A stretch of 64,000 nucleotides of DNA. It comes from Salipaludibacillus neizhouensis. GTDB taxonomy: Bacteria > Bacillota > Bacilli > Bacillales > Salisediminibacteriaceae. Location of the stretch: assembly GCF_002886185.1 (NCBI RefSeq), contig NZ_KZ614147.1, forward strand, positions 407,187 to 471,186. The letters are read 5' to 3'. The stretch's first letter is position 1. Each line of letters begins with the position of its first letter. Positions 1 to 11,841 of the stretch are shown here, one piece after another. The notes beneath the pieces are model-generated. The model saw only the letters and a program-made list of their open reading frames with translations, was not told where the DNA came from and searched no databases. Made by a program: the position numbers and the translations under genes.

Positions 1-128
1 ACGACCCGTCCGCCGCTCATTCCACAAGTGTCACCCCGAAGGGATCAGCTTGTTTCCTGCGCTCGACTTGCATGTATTAGGCACGCCGCCAGCGTTCGTC
101 CTGAGCCAGGATCAAACTCTCCGATAAA
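1..128 (-). rRNA. rrs: 16S ribosomal RNA, 5' end only (runs off the window)
   Basis: Read on the minus strand, the sequence begins TTTATCGGAGAGTTTGATCC and continues through the universal 27F primer region and the AATACATGCAAGTCGAGCG stretch typical of Bacillaceae 16S. The rest of the molecule lies beyond position 1. The operon is transcribed away from oriC, as is usual for oriC-proximal rrn operons. The 5' end at 128 is set by similarity to the B. subtilis 16S start. Confidence 0.97.
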
Positions 129-335
129 GTATGATGACTTATCATCAAGCTTGATGTCCTAGACATCAAAACCAAACTTTCGTCTGGCGTTTGTCGAATG
201 TTACCATTCAACGATTTGTTACATTTGACGGGATATTTAAAATATCCCACTTTGCTTGGCTTTTTGTTTAGTTTTCAAAGGTCATTAACACAATGTTTTA
301 ATTAGTGTTGTTGAATCGCTGTTTCTGTTGCGACT
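129..335 (-). other. rRNA leader with boxA-like antitermination element
   Basis: Between the promoter and the 16S 5' end the transcript contains TGACCTTTGAAAACTAAAC (about 285-267), which resembles the boxA element of Bacillus rrn leaders. It also contains a perfect 9-bp inverted repeat at 230-248 (GGGATATTT / AAATATCCC). These probably serve antitermination and 16S 5' processing; the role is inferred from position and motif. Confidence 0.65.
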
Positions 336-341
336 CATACT

Positions 342-370
342 ATATTATCAAATTATACTGTTGTTGTCAA
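342..370 (-). promoter_or_regulatory. Strong sigma-A promoter of the rRNA operon
   Basis: On the minus strand there is a perfect TTGACA (370-365), a 17-nt spacer, then TAATAT (347-342). This is close to the sigma-A consensus and sits about 215 nt before the mature 16S start, as expected for the downstream promoter of a Bacillus rrn operon. Confidence 0.85.
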
Positions 371-612
371 CATCTCTATTTTTCATAACGTGTAAGTTTA
401 AAAGTTATAAAATCAAAGTTGTTTTTTCAGCAACGTTTAATAATATAACATATACTTTTTGAAGAAAGCAAGGAATTATTCGTAGTCGGAACATTTCAAT
501 ACTTTCACAACTTTTAAAAGTATCTAAAAGGAGTACTGAGAAAGTAAAAATGATTCTTTCACTGCTCTAATCACACAAAGAAGTTGGTTATTATTTTTTG
601 AACAATATTGCA

Positions 613-643
613 ATTGTACCCGAACTTTGCAAGCAAATGTCAA
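613..643 (-). promoter_or_regulatory. Possible upstream rrn promoter
   Basis: TTGACA (643-638) is followed 19 nt later by TACAAT (618-613) on the minus strand. The long spacer makes it weaker than the proximal promoter, but tandem promoters are common for rrn operons. It lies just after the stop of the HD-GYP-like gene. The stretch 371-612 holds no gene that I can see. Confidence 0.4.
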
Positions 644-669
644 CAACACAGTGTCATATTACTCTTTGA

Positions 670-1758
670 TTATATTAATTCTTCTTCTATTACAATATCT
701 ACATGTTTCGTTAAATCAATATGAGAATCATCATCCAGCTTTATAATCGGTCTAGTAGGATACTTAACTTGTTGGAAAATAACTTCTCCTATCTGGTTAT
801 TATTGAGTCTGACTTTACTGCCTATCGACAAATCAATCATCATATGTGTAAATGTTTCAATAAGATTATGATCCAATCGTCCAAACTGATCAATCTTTAA
901 AGAAGCAATAACCTTATAAGGAGATTGTTTCTTTCTATAATATCTTTCTGATGTCATTGCATGATATACATCTGCAATCGCGATTATTTTTGCATATAGA
1001 TGAAGTTTTTTTGAGTTTACTTGTATTGGATATCCTGTTCCATCTTCTCTTTCATGATGCTGTAAAATTCCTAAAAGTGCTTCTTTACGAAAACCAGGTA
1101 CGTCTTCAAGCATGCGGTAACCAAATATCGGATGCTTTTTTACTTCCTCATATTGTGTCGACGTTAATTGACTCTGTTGGTCGAAAACATTAAATGATAG
1201 TTTGGACATGCCAGCATCAGACAATAAACCTGCTAATCCTAGTTGAATTACCTCTGCGTTTTCAAGCCCAGTTCGTTTTCCTATCATATAACTTAAGATA
1301 CTTACAGCTACTGAGTGATAATATATATAATCATTCTTTGTGCTGTAATGATGCAATTGCATTAATTCTTCCTTAGATGGTTCCGTCTCGAATAGCGGTA
1401 AGAAAATCTTTCTAACCGAAAAAGCTTCGACCTTCGTTCCACCCTGCCAATTTGTAAACAACTTTTTATATTGTTGTACAGCCTTCAAGTAAAGATCTAT
1501 AAAAGTTTTATTCTCTCGCTTTTTAACAAGAGGTTTCTGAACATTATTTTTTTCATTAATAATATCTTTTGGCATAAATGTTTTTCCATTGACAAGTTTT
1601 GGTTCTACATGGACGTCCTTCACAAGAAATAGTTTTAGGATTTCAATATGATGAGGGGTAATCACTGTTTTTTTCTTGATTAAAGGGCTATTGGATAGCT
1701 TAAAAACATCTTGAGCTAAAATACAGCCGGGTAGTAAAAAGTTTATTTTTATATTCAT
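670..1758 (-). CDS. Degenerate HD-GYP domain protein
   Basis: 362 aa. The N-terminal half (about 1-125) has no family I recognise. Residues about 145-300 match the HD-GYP fold, which normally hydrolyses cyclic di-GMP: H149, HHEREDGTGYP at 234-244, and IADVYHAMTS at 261-270. The hallmark HDxGK is replaced by SDAGM (Ser180-Asp181), so one metal-ligand His and the following Lys are lost. Phosphodiesterase activity may therefore be lost or altered, leaving perhaps a binding or scaffold role. The C-terminus (about 312-362) is a small beta-rich segment. The gene stands alone between the BCCT transporter gene and the rRNA operon, read in the same direction. The family call is solid; the activity is uncertain. 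Confidence 0.85.
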   Translation of the reverse strand: MNIKINFLLPGCILAQDVFKLSNSPLIKKKTVITPHHIEILKLFLVKDVHVEPKLVNGKTFMPKDIINEKNNVQKPLVKKRENKTFIDLYLKAVQQYKKLFTNWQGGTKVEAFSVRKIFLPLFETEPSKEELMQLHHYSTKNDYIYYHSVAVSILSYMIGKRTGLENAEVIQLGLAGLLSDAGMSKLSFNVFDQQSQLTSTQYEEVKKHPIFGYRMLEDVPGFRKEALLGILQHHEREDGTGYPIQVNSKKLHLYAKIIAIADVYHAMTSERYYRKKQSPYKVIASLKIDQFGRLDHNLIETFTHMMIDLSIGSKVRLNNNQIGEVIFQQVKYPTRPIIKLDDDSHIDLTKHVDIVIEEELI

Positions 1759-2134
1759 CGTTCCCGCTCCCCTAAAATAACAATGTTCAAAAACTCACTT
1801 TTTCATTGTAACAGAATTATTCGTATGTTTTTTGCTATTGATAATAAATAGATTTTACCTAACCCCTAAACTAGTAAATACTATGTCCTCTCTCTATTTG
1901 AAAGAAATATCATTTGAATGTCAAGATGGAATATTACTTTTTTTATAAATTTATGAAATATCATCAAAAAAACAATTTCTTTTTATTTTGATAGGTTTAA
2001 TTGATACTTCATCAGGAGTCAATCAATACAAGCAGGGCACGCATTATATAATACCTTAGAAAACTTTTGATTTTCACTCAGTTACAAGCGATGATGCTCT
2101 AGTACCTACACTGAATATAATAGTATCTTTTATA
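1759..2134. other. AT-rich intergenic region without a gene
   Basis: About 375 bases between the HD-GYP-like gene and the terminator of the transporter gene. No ORF, RNA gene or repeat is evident. A promoter for the HD-GYP-like gene should lie here, but no convincing -35/-10 pair was found. Confidence 0.5.
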
Positions 2135-2163
2135 TAAAAAGAGAGTGACTTTTCAGTCACCCT
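2135..2163 (-). terminator. Rho-independent terminator of the BCCT transporter gene
   Basis: On minus, GGTGACTGAAAAGTCAC forms a hairpin followed by TCTCTTTTTATATA, about 30 nt after the transporter stop codon. Confidence 0.8.
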
Positions 2164-2192
2164 CCATTCTCTATTTATTCTGGAATGCAATA

Positions 2193-3833
2193 TTATTTAT
2201 CGTCTTCTTTCTCGCCTGAATTGACCATGTCTCTCGCCTCTAGATGTTTTCTTTGCTCTGCGCGGATATCATCGAGTGCGGCTTGCACGCGTTGTCTCTC
2301 AACCGGCAGTGAACCTTCTTTCATTTCTTTAAATAATGCTTTAAACAAGCAATAGACCATTAAAAACATAATAAGCATAAACGGAAATCCGCCGGTTACC
2401 GCAGCAGTTTGTAATGCACCTAATCCACCTGCATAAAGTAAGACGGCTGCAAAGGCTCCTTCTATCGTCCCCCATGTAATTCGCAGTGCTAATGGTGGGT
2501 TTGGATTCCCTTGTGATGTAAGCATTCCAATAACGTACGTACCCGAGTCAGAGGAAGTAATGAAAAAGACAGTAACTGAAATCATTGCGATTGCTACTAA
2601 CAAACTTGAAAAGGGAAAGTCCGCTAAGGCAACAAAGAAACCTAGCGCTTCGTCTTCACCAATTACTTCACTGATTCCTCCAATACCAAAGTGTTCTCTA
2701 AACAAGGCTGCTCCACCAAAAACACTAAACCATACCATACTAACAGCTGTTGGCACGAGTAAAACTCCTATAGAGAAGCTTCGAATCGTACGCCCTCTAG
2801 AAACACGTGCAATAAATGAACCAACGAATGGAGCCCATGAAATCCACCAAGCCCAGTAGAAGATTGTCCAACTGCCATACCAACCTTCTGTTCCTTCTCC
2901 TGCAGCATCAATGCCAAACGACATTTGTAAGATATTTTGTAAATATGAACCTGTTGCATGTGTGAATGCATTGAGGATAAATAGAGTTGGCCCAAGAATG
3001 AGGACCAGCAATAAGAGTAAACCAGCGACAGATAAGTTTATCTGACTGAGCCACTTGATTCCTTTATCTATTCCAGTAGTCGTTGAAAGGATCGCTAAAA
3101 TCGTTACTACGACAATAATACCCATCCACAATGCTGTGTTATTTGGAATACCAAATAATGTTTCCATACCTGCTCCAATTTGCATAACTCCTAAACCTAG
3201 TGAAGTAGAAATACCGAATAAAGTTGCTAGAACTCCAACAATATTTACTGTATTTCCTAACCCTCCGTTAATCTTATCTCGTCCTAAAATTGGCTCTAAT
3301 GTAGAGCTCAAGAGCATCGGCAAGTTTTTTCTATAGGAGAAATAAGCCAGTGCACACGCTACAACAGCATAAATGGCCCAAGGATGAAGTCCCCAATGGA
3401 AGAATGAATACTGTAGAGCCATATGAACAGCCTGTGCAGTTCCACCTTCACCATAAGCTGGTGTATTATAATGAAAAACTGGCTCTGATACTCCCCAGAA
3501 TAACAGTCCAATTCCCATACCTGCACTAAAAAGCATGGAAAACCAAGCGGGTGTCGAATACTCTGGTTCTTCATGATCCTCACCTAGTTTAATCGCTCCG
3601 AGCGGACTAATAATTAAAAAGAGAGTAATAAATAAAAATGAGCTCCCTCCTAAAATAAATGTCCACCCAAGGTTTGTTACTACCCAATTGAAGGTAGCGT
3701 CGATATACTGATTAAAATCAGGTAAAATAATTCCAGCCGCAACAAATATAATTGCAATAATTATCGAAATTAAGAAAACTGGTGTTTTTAATGTTTCCGA
3801 AAATGTTTTTAAACCGGTTTTATTAGGTTCCAT
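2193..3833 (-). CDS. opuD: BCCT-family glycine betaine transporter (OpuD-like)
   Basis: 546 aa from the ATG at 3833, chosen because AAAGGAG lies about 8 nt upstream; an ORF extension to 3896 lacks such a site. This is a polytopic membrane protein with about 12 transmembrane segments. Family motifs are visible: GMGIGLLFWGVSEP, which matches the Na+-coupled betaine carriers, and the Trp-rich core FYWAWWISWAPFVG followed by SRGRTIR. The carrier imports betaine or a related compatible solute for osmoprotection. The short charged C-terminal tail (RQRVQAALDDIRAEQRKHLE) resembles osmosensing tails of BCCT proteins. It lies downstream of gyrA in the same direction but behind a hairpin, so it is probably transcribed separately. 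The exact substrate cannot be read from sequence. Confidence 0.88.
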   Translation of the reverse strand: MEPNKTGLKTFSETLKTPVFLISIIIAIIFVAAGIILPDFNQYIDATFNWVVTNLGWTFILGGSSFLFITLFLIISPLGAIKLGEDHEEPEYSTPAWFSMLFSAGMGIGLLFWGVSEPVFHYNTPAYGEGGTAQAVHMALQYSFFHWGLHPWAIYAVVACALAYFSYRKNLPMLLSSTLEPILGRDKINGGLGNTVNIVGVLATLFGISTSLGLGVMQIGAGMETLFGIPNNTALWMGIIVVVTILAILSTTTGIDKGIKWLSQINLSVAGLLLLLVLILGPTLFILNAFTHATGSYLQNILQMSFGIDAAGEGTEGWYGSWTIFYWAWWISWAPFVGSFIARVSRGRTIRSFSIGVLLVPTAVSMVWFSVFGGAALFREHFGIGGISEVIGEDEALGFFVALADFPFSSLLVAIAMISVTVFFITSSDSGTYVIGMLTSQGNPNPPLALRITWGTIEGAFAAVLLYAGGLGALQTAAVTGGFPFMLIMFLMVYCLFKALFKEMKEGSLPVERQRVQAALDDIRAEQRKHLEARDMVNSGEKEDDK

Positions 3834-3942
3834 CTCAATTCTCCTTTCACAAAAGTGTATATATAGCCACTTCCCTATATAGAAAGTTTCTAACATTTTT
3901 TGTCGAATGTAAATTTATGTATACTTGAATCTAAAATATAAA

Positions 3943-3971
3943 CGCCACAAAAGCACTGGGCTTTTGTGGCA
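3943..3971 (-). terminator. Hairpin terminator after gyrA
   Basis: GCCACAAAAGC / GCTTTTGTGGC forms an 11-bp stem about 35 nt after the gyrA stop. The U-tract is weak on minus (GTTTATATTTT) and stronger on plus (ATCTTTTTT), so it may work in both directions. Confidence 0.7.
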
Positions 3972-4005
3972 TCTTTTTTAAAAATTAGTTTTACTAATCA
4001 GAGCT

Positions 4006-6621
4006 TCAACTCTCGGAATCATCATTATCGTCGGTGTCTTGGCTTTCATCTGTTTCTTCTTGTTTTTCTATTTCCGTTTCTTTGTCGCTGACTTCATCAG
4101 AAGTCTCGGTATCGGATGTTTGTTCGATATCAGAATTAGATTCAGTAACTATCGCTTCTGTTTGCGCTTCTGGATCAACTTCTTCATCCTCTTCGACATC
4201 ATCAATATTTACACGGGCAACGGTTGATACGAACTCTTCGTCACCTACTCGAATGAGTCTCACACCTTGTGTGCTTCGTCCTGTTTGAGAAATCTCGGCT
4301 ACGTGCATGCGGATGATAACCCCATTAGTCGTAATAACCATTAAATCGTGCTCTGGAGATACAACTTTAAGCGAGACAAGTTTCCCATTTTTTTCGGTGA
4401 CGTTAAGTGTTTTAATACCTTTTCCGCCTCGTGTTTGCTGGCGATACTCTTCAATTGGTGTTCGTTTCCCGAACCCATTTTCCGTTACGATTAGAATATC
4501 ATGATTTTCTTCAATCGTATCCATTCCAATCACTTCATCACCTTGAGATAAATTAATACCTTTTACACCGGCTGCCGTACGTCCCATTAATCGAACATCA
4601 TTTTCATTAAAACGTATCGACATACCAAGATGCGTACCTGCAATTATCTCTTTCGAACCATCTGTTAAGCGAACCCCATGTAATTCATCTTCTTCTCGAA
4701 GTTTAATGGCAAATAGTCCACCTCGGCGAATGTTTGCGAAAGCCTTTAATTCAGTACGCTTTGAAACACCGTATTTTGTCATAAAGAATAATGACTGGTT
4801 TTCCGTAAACTCTGAAATAGGAATGACTGTACTAATGTACTCGCCCTTTTCTATTTGCAGCAGGTTAATGATTGGAATCCCTTTAGACGTACGTTTCTGT
4901 TCAGGTACTTCGTATCCTTTTAGTCGATACACTTTCCCTTTATTTGTAAAGAACAGTAACGTATCATGAGAATTTGTCACGAACAAGTGTCGTACAAAAT
5001 CTTCATCATGAGTTCCCATTCCTTGAACACCACGTCCACCGCGTTTTTGACTACGATACGTGGAGACTGGTAGTCGTTTAATATATCCGTGATGTGATAA
5101 CGTAATAACCACATTTTGGCGTGGGATTAAATCTTCATCCTCTAAGCTATCTTCACCGAACGTAATAATAGTTCGACGATCATCACCGTATTTATCGCGA
5201 ATTTCCGTTAACTCTTCGCGAATAATTTCTAATACCTTTTCTTCATCTGCCAAAATTGCTTTTAACTCAGCAATCTTCGCTCTAAGTTCCGAGTACTCGG
5301 CTTCGATTTTATCTCGCTCTAAACCAGTTAAACGCTGCAAACGCATATCTAAAATCGCTTGCGCTTGATCATGAGAAAGTTCGAATTTTTCGATTAAGCT
5401 GTTGCGGGCTATTTCGGTTGTTTGGGAACCACGAATGAGGGCTATAACCTCATCGAGATGGTCCAATGCAATACGAAGGCCTTCAAGAATATGTGCACGT
5501 GCTTCCGCCTTACGTAGCTCAAATTCTGTGCGGCGTCGTATCACAACTTTTTGGTGCTCTAAGTAGTGAAATAACACCTCTTTTAATCCCATTACCTTTG
5601 GACGACCATTAACTAAAGCAAGCATATTAATACCAAAGCTCGTCTGCAGTGCTGTTTGCTTATACAAATTATTTAATAAAACATTTGCATTCACGTCGCG
5701 GCGAAGCTCAAGGACCATCCTCATTCCAGTGCGGTCTGATTCATCTCGAAGATCGGTTATCCCGTCAATCTTCTTATCACGTACAAGTTCCGCAATCTTC
5801 TCGATCAATCGGGCTTTATTCACTTGGTAAGGAAGCTCTCTAACAATAATTCGCGGCTTGCCATTTACTTCATCAATTTCAGCCTTAGAGCGTATTAAGA
5901 TCGAACCTTTACCCGTTTCATATGCTCGGCGGATTCCTGAAATTCCAACGATCTCACCTGCAGTTGGGAAATCTGGACCAGGAATATGCTCCATTAATTC
6001 AGCCGTTGTTATTTCAGGATTTTTGCTTAATGCCAAAACCCCATCTATGATTTCAGACAAGTGGTGCGGCGGGATATTAGTAGCCATACCAACAGCAATA
6101 CCCGATGTTCCGTTAATCAATAAGTTCGGGAACCTTGCAGGCATTACAATCGGTTCAGATTCAGAACCGTCATAGTTTTCCTGATAATCAATTGTATCTT
6201 TGTTAATATCACGTACAAGCTCCATAGAAATTTTAGACATTTTCGCTTCTGTGTAACGCATCGCTGCTGCTGCATCGCCATCGACAGAACCGAAGTTTCC
6301 GTGTCCGTTAACAAGCATGTAGCGATAACTGAAGTCCTGTGCCATTCTAACCATCGTCTCATATACAGCAGAGTCACCATGCGGGTGATACTTACCAATA
6401 ACTTCTCCTACGATACGAGCTGATTTCTTATAAGATTTATCTGCAGTAATACCAAGTTCATTCATCGCGAATAAAATACGACGGTGAACAGGTTTCAATC
6501 CATCCCGAACATCAGGAAGAGCACGACTTACAATAACACTCATCGCATAATCCATGAAAGATGTTTTCATTTCCTGACTAATATTAATATCTTTGACTCT
6601 AGATTCTTCTTGATCAGCCAT
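4006..6621 (-). CDS. gyrA: DNA gyrase subunit A
   Basis: 871 aa. Breakage-reunion subunit of the A2B2 type II topoisomerase that introduces negative supercoils. The N-terminal domain contains the QRRVQ-like region and the catalytic tyrosine in the segment [12 protein letters not shown]; the quinolone-resistance region reads [17 protein letters not shown] (wild-type Ser and Glu). The C-terminal half is the DNA-wrapping beta-pinwheel with the GyrA box QKRGGRG. After about residue 805 there is a tail of some 60 residues made largely of Asp, Glu, Ser and Thr, longer than in B. subtilis GyrA (about 821 aa in total). The gene lies after gyrB with an unusually long spacer of about 296 nt. Confidence 0.98.
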   Translation of the reverse strand: MADQEESRVKDINISQEMKTSFMDYAMSVIVSRALPDVRDGLKPVHRRILFAMNELGITADKSYKKSARIVGEVIGKYHPHGDSAVYETMVRMAQDFSYRYMLVNGHGNFGSVDGDAAAAMRYTEAKMSKISMELVRDINKDTIDYQENYDGSESEPIVMPARFPNLLINGTSGIAVGMATNIPPHHLSEIIDGVLALSKNPEITTAELMEHIPGPDFPTAGEIVGISGIRRAYETGKGSILIRSKAEIDEVNGKPRIIVRELPYQVNKARLIEKIAELVRDKKIDGITDLRDESDRTGMRMVLELRRDVNANVLLNNLYKQTALQTSFGINMLALVNGRPKVMGLKEVLFHYLEHQKVVIRRRTEFELRKAEARAHILEGLRIALDHLDEVIALIRGSQTTEIARNSLIEKFELSHDQAQAILDMRLQRLTGLERDKIEAEYSELRAKIAELKAILADEEKVLEIIREELTEIRDKYGDDRRTIITFGEDSLEDEDLIPRQNVVITLSHHGYIKRLPVSTYRSQKRGGRGVQGMGTHDEDFVRHLFVTNSHDTLLFFTNKGKVYRLKGYEVPEQKRTSKGIPIINLLQIEKGEYISTVIPISEFTENQSLFFMTKYGVSKRTELKAFANIRRGGLFAIKLREEDELHGVRLTDGSKEIIAGTHLGMSIRFNENDVRLMGRTAAGVKGINLSQGDEVIGMDTIEENHDILIVTENGFGKRTPIEEYRQQTRGGKGIKTLNVTEKNGKLVSLKVVSPEHDLMVITTNGVIIRMHVAEISQTGRSTQGVRLIRVGDEEFVSTVARVNIDDVEEDEEVDPEAQTEAIVTESNSDIEQTSDTETSDEVSDKETEIEKQEETDESQDTDDNDDSES

Positions 6622-6733
6622 TCCTTGTACCTCCGTTCACCAGTTTCCAAACGTTTGTTTCCCGTACACTCATTATTCATTTATGTATAGGACTCCATAC
6701 TGTTAATACAGTACCGAACCTTTCACGTTAGTT

Positions 6734-6904
6734 AAGAAAAACGCATAGCGTCTTTTATTGTGATCTTTCGCCATCTCGAGTAGCACCTTTGAATTGCGTG
6801 TAGGTGCTACTCGAATTGAGCGGCTTCCCCAGGTGCGCTTGGCATCAAGAGAGTTCTTAAATTATACTTTCTTATCTGTTTAGAGAAACGACATAGCCGT
6901 CTAT
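6734..6904 (-). repeat. gyrB-gyrA spacer with inverted repeats and short hairpin elements
   Basis: Three structures are visible between gyrB and gyrA. A 12-bp inverted repeat CGAGTAGCACCT / AGGTGCTACTCG lies at 6777-6788 and 6802-6813. Two small elements read on minus AAAAGACGCTATGCGTTTTTC (6756-6737 region) and ATAGACGGCTATGTCGTTTC (6904-6885). Similar short elements recur at 17078-17097 and 32296-32318. They may act as weak terminators or RNA-stability hairpins between two genes whose products are needed equally. No gene is present. Confidence 0.55.
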
Positions 6905-6917
6905 TAATTATAGTTTC

Positions 6918-8837
<1,920 letters not shown>

Positions 8838-8890
8838 TCACCTACACTTCTCCTAGTAGTAGAGCTACTAAGTAATCTATAGTCGTTTAT

Positions 8891-9151
8891 TTATTCTTCT
8901 TCTGGAATCACTGCAGCCGTCTCGGCCCTACGTTTCAATGTAAGAGAGGATATAGGGGATAAGTAGATATCATCTTTCGTAACAATGATTGATTTTGGAA
9001 TATCCTCCGTTACTTTAATCGTTTTTTTACGTTTTATATGATCTTGCAAAAATCGTTGATTTTCTTTTGATAAATCATGACTATGATGATCTATAATCGC
9101 TATAATCACATCTGCTTTCAAGACCATATCTCCGCCTAAATGTATAAACAT
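8891..9151 (-). CDS. remB: Extracellular matrix regulator RemB (YaaB)
   Basis: 86 aa from ATG 9151; GAGGTG lies 6 nt upstream, and the in-frame GTG at 9160 overlaps that ribosome-binding site, so the shorter start is preferred. It belongs to the DUF370-related RemB family (MFIHLGGDMVLK start, PKSIIVTKDDIYLSPISS core), a small protein that in B. subtilis promotes biofilm matrix gene expression. It sits between recF and gyrB as in other Bacillaceae, 10 nt after recF and probably co-transcribed with it. The C-terminus is somewhat longer than the B. subtilis protein. Confidence 0.85.
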   Translation of the reverse strand: MFIHLGGDMVLKADVIIAIIDHHSHDLSKENQRFLQDHIKRKKTIKVTEDIPKSIIVTKDDIYLSPISSLTLKRRAETAAVIPEEE

Positions 9152-9161
9152 GTTTCCCACC

Positions 9162-10283
9162 TCATTCTTTTCGCTGAATCGATCCTTCCTCTACGTAAAA
9201 AGTTTCCGCATCATCCAAAATTCTATGGTCAATACCATCCACACTTGTAGTTGTCACGAAAGTTTGCACTTTCCCTTGGATCGTATTTAATAAGTGGGTC
9301 TGTCGAAAATCATCCAACTCAGATAGAACATCATCAAGTAAAAGAATTGGATATTCGCCTGTTTTCTCATAAATTAATTCAATTTCCGCGAGTTTCAGAG
9401 ATAGTGCTGTTGTTCTTTGTTGTCCTTGAGATCCGAATGTTTGAATATCACGATCATTTACTATAAAAGCCAGATCATCACGATGCGGACCAATTAGTGT
9501 CGTTCCTCTTTGTATCTCTCTTTCTTCTACTCGTTTAAATTCCTCTTTCAATACTACTACCATTGTCGACAAGTCCATCTCTTCTGATACTCGACAGGAG
9601 GGAACATACTTGATTTCCAACCTTTCTTTACCACGACTAATTTCATGGTGAATAGGCTGAGCCCAAGCTTGAAGTTTTTCAATAAAAGAATAGCGCTTTG
9701 TAATGACTTGAGCTGCAGCTTGAATCAGCTGATCGGTCATGACTTCAAGAAAGTCACTATTAGCTTTAACCTTTTTTTGTTGTACATCCTTTAGCCACTG
9801 ATTGCGCTGCTTCAAAATTTTATGGTATTGAGAAAGATAATAAAGATAAATAGAATATATTTGACCCATTTCCATATCAAGGAAACGGCGACGTATTTGA
9901 GGACTGCCCTTTACTAACGTCAAGTCTTCAGGTGCAAACATTACGATGGTACAAGAACCAATGTAGTCACTTAATCTTTTTTTTTCAATCCGATTGATCT
10001 TTACTTTTTTTCCTTTTTGAGAAAACACCACTTCCATGTGAAGTGGTCCATGACGATTCGTGAGATGACCTTCAACTTTAGAAAACGACTGATCCCAGCG
10101 AATGAGCTCTTTATCCTTTGATGTACGGTGTGATCTCGCCATGGCGAGCACATAAATAGCTTCCATCAAGTTCGTTTTTCCTTGGGCATTTTCACCAAGA
10201 ATTAAGTTTACTTGATTTTCAAAAGATAGTGTTAGTTCCCCGTAGTTCCGGTAATCTTTAAGTGTTAGTTGATCAATGTACAA
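9162..10283 (-). CDS. recF: DNA replication and repair protein RecF
   Basis: 373 aa, the usual length. SMC-like ATPase that helps load RecA at single-strand gaps. Walker A is [13 protein letters not shown] near residue 30, the ABC signature is in [18 protein letters not shown], and Walker B is [12 protein letters not shown]. The first residues [14 protein letters not shown] match the family start. It is 12 nt downstream of the S4-domain gene, in the dnaN-yaaA-recF-remB-gyrB order. Confidence 0.97.
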   Translation of the reverse strand: MYIDQLTLKDYRNYGELTLSFENQVNLILGENAQGKTNLMEAIYVLAMARSHRTSKDKELIRWDQSFSKVEGHLTNRHGPLHMEVVFSQKGKKVKINRIEKKRLSDYIGSCTIVMFAPEDLTLVKGSPQIRRRFLDMEMGQIYSIYLYYLSQYHKILKQRNQWLKDVQQKKVKANSDFLEVMTDQLIQAAAQVITKRYSFIEKLQAWAQPIHHEISRGKERLEIKYVPSCRVSEEMDLSTMVVVLKEEFKRVEEREIQRGTTLIGPHRDDLAFIVNDRDIQTFGSQGQQRTTALSLKLAEIELIYEKTGEYPILLLDDVLSELDDFRQTHLLNTIQGKVQTFVTTTSVDGIDHRILDDAETFYVEEGSIQRKE

Positions 10284-10295
10284 CGAAATCCCTCT

Positions 10296-10505
10296 TTATG
10301 TTTCATCTCTGGCAATCAATACCGTACCAATATTTTCTATTGTCACCTGATCACCAGGGTAGAGTTTTCGACCTCTGCGATTTTCTTCTTTTTCATTTAC
10401 CCAAACGGGTACTTCTGCTAAAAAGAACTTTGCAGCTCCACCGGATTCAATTACGGCAGCTTCTTTTAATGCCTGTCCGAGAGTCATGTATTCCTCTTTG
10501 ATCAT
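10296..10505 (-). CDS. yaaA: S4-domain RNA-binding protein YaaA
   Basis: About 69 aa if started at ATG 10505. An in-frame GTG at 10535 and an ATG at 10487 with AAAGAGG 5 nt upstream are alternatives; the homologous N-terminus (residues preceding TLGQALK) favours one of the two longer forms. The S4 fold is visible: TLGQALKEAAVIESGGAAKFFL, then NRRGRKLYPGDQV. The B. subtilis homologue is linked to 50S ribosome assembly. Its position between dnaN and recF is conserved. Confidence 0.88.
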   Translation of the reverse strand: MIKEEYMTLGQALKEAAVIESGGAAKFFLAEVPVWVNEKEENRRGRKLYPGDQVTIENIGTVLIARDET

Positions 10506-10638
10506 AATCGTTTCTCTCAAAATTTGGTCACTCACTTTCTTTTTCTCACTATTTTATCACGCACAGATTTTATCTCACTTTATATTGTACTAAAAGTTTT
10601 CTATTTACGCCAATCTGATTTTTTTTACAACATAGAGA

Positions 10639-10677
10639 AATCACCCATTCCTCTCTGAATCCTAGGAATGGGTGATT
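10639..10677 (-). terminator. Hairpin after dnaN
   Basis: A perfect 13-bp stem, AATCACCCATTCC / GGAATGGGTGATT, lies about 20 nt after the dnaN stop and is followed on minus by TCTCTATGTTGTAAAAAAAA, which is not a U-tract. It is either a weak terminator or a transcript-stabilising hairpin separating dnaN from yaaA-recF. Confidence 0.6.
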
Positions 10678-10698
10678 ATAGTACGTCAGTAAAACGTT

Positions 10699-11841
10699 TT
10701 AATACGTTCTTACTGGAGAGAAAAGGTGCAGCATATGATCTGATTCTACAGGCTTCATCACAAATGGGCTCATAGCACCTGTAAAGTTTATGACTATTTC
10801 AGTCGAATCAATAACCTTCAACGCATCAATCACATTTTTTCCGTTAAAAGAAATTCGTAATTCTTCTCCAGTATACTCAAGGCTTTCAACATCTTCTGTT
10901 ACTTTACCAACTTCCGGAGTGACCGATGTGATTTCTATTTGATTATCCTCAATAGTTTTCACGTTTACAACATTATTTTTACCTTCTCTTGATAAAAGAA
11001 GCGCACGTTCAATAGCGTCTTGCAATTTTTTCGCGTTCAACTTCACACTAGTTTTTGAGTGTGTAGGAATCATATTTTTCGTAGCTGGATAATTCCCATC
11101 AAGAAGCCTCGAGAAAAACAATAAATTTGCTGCTTTAAATAAAATTTGATTATCCGTCACGATAATTTCAATCCATTCCTCTTTATCATCGAGAATTTTA
11201 TTCAATTCACTCAAACTTTTGCCTGGAATAACAACATTTGTAAAAGATAAATCTGAGGTATTTGCTTCAACCTTAGCATGTCGCATTGCCAGACGGTGAC
11301 TATCTGTGGATGTACAAGTAAGTTGATTATCTTCAATGGACCAATGAACACCCGTAAGGATTGGTCGTGTTTCCACTGTGGATACAGCAAATCCTGTTTG
11401 GCGAATAATACTTTTTAATAAATCTTTAGGTAATTTAAAGACATTTTCTTCTTCTATTTCCGGTAATCGAGGATATTCTTCTGGATTCAGACCATTTAGA
11501 TTAAATACGGAAGATCCTGACTTTAACTGAGTAACAAATTGATCTGATACTGTAACTTCAACATGGCTTTCAGGAAGTTTTTTAATAATATCTCCAAAAA
11601 AGCGAGCTTGTAAGACAATAGCTCCTTCTTTTTCAACATCAACAAGTTCTGTATCTCCATCTTCTTTCGGTATAAATGCTTCTATGGAAATATCAGAGTC
11701 ACTGCCAGTAAGAGTTACCCCCTCTGAACTAGCCTCAATTTTAATTCCCGTCAAAATAGGAATAGTTGTCCTTGATGAGATAGCTTTTGATACATGTTGT
11801 ACTCCTTGCACAAATTGATCACGTTGAATGGTAAATTTCAT
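10699..11841 (-). CDS. dnaN: DNA polymerase III sliding clamp (beta subunit)
   Basis: 380 aa, the typical length for the three-domain clamp that encircles DNA and tethers the replicative polymerase. The start MKFTIQRDQFVQGVQHVSKAIS and the C-terminal MSPFVMKP...HLFSPVRTY are characteristic. It lies immediately beyond the oriC DnaA-box cluster, in the conserved dnaA-dnaN order. Confidence 0.98.
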   Translation of the reverse strand: MKFTIQRDQFVQGVQHVSKAISSRTTIPILTGIKIEASSEGVTLTGSDSDISIEAFIPKEDGDTELVDVEKEGAIVLQARFFGDIIKKLPESHVEVTVSDQFVTQLKSGSSVFNLNGLNPEEYPRLPEIEEENVFKLPKDLLKSIIRQTGFAVSTVETRPILTGVHWSIEDNQLTCTSTDSHRLAMRHAKVEANTSDLSFTNVVIPGKSLSELNKILDDKEEWIEIIVTDNQILFKAANLLFFSRLLDGNYPATKNMIPTHSKTSVKLNAKKLQDAIERALLLSREGKNNVVNVKTIEDNQIEITSVTPEVGKVTEDVESLEYTGEELRISFNGKNVIDALKVIDSTEIVINFTGAMSPFVMKPVESDHMLHLFSPVRTY

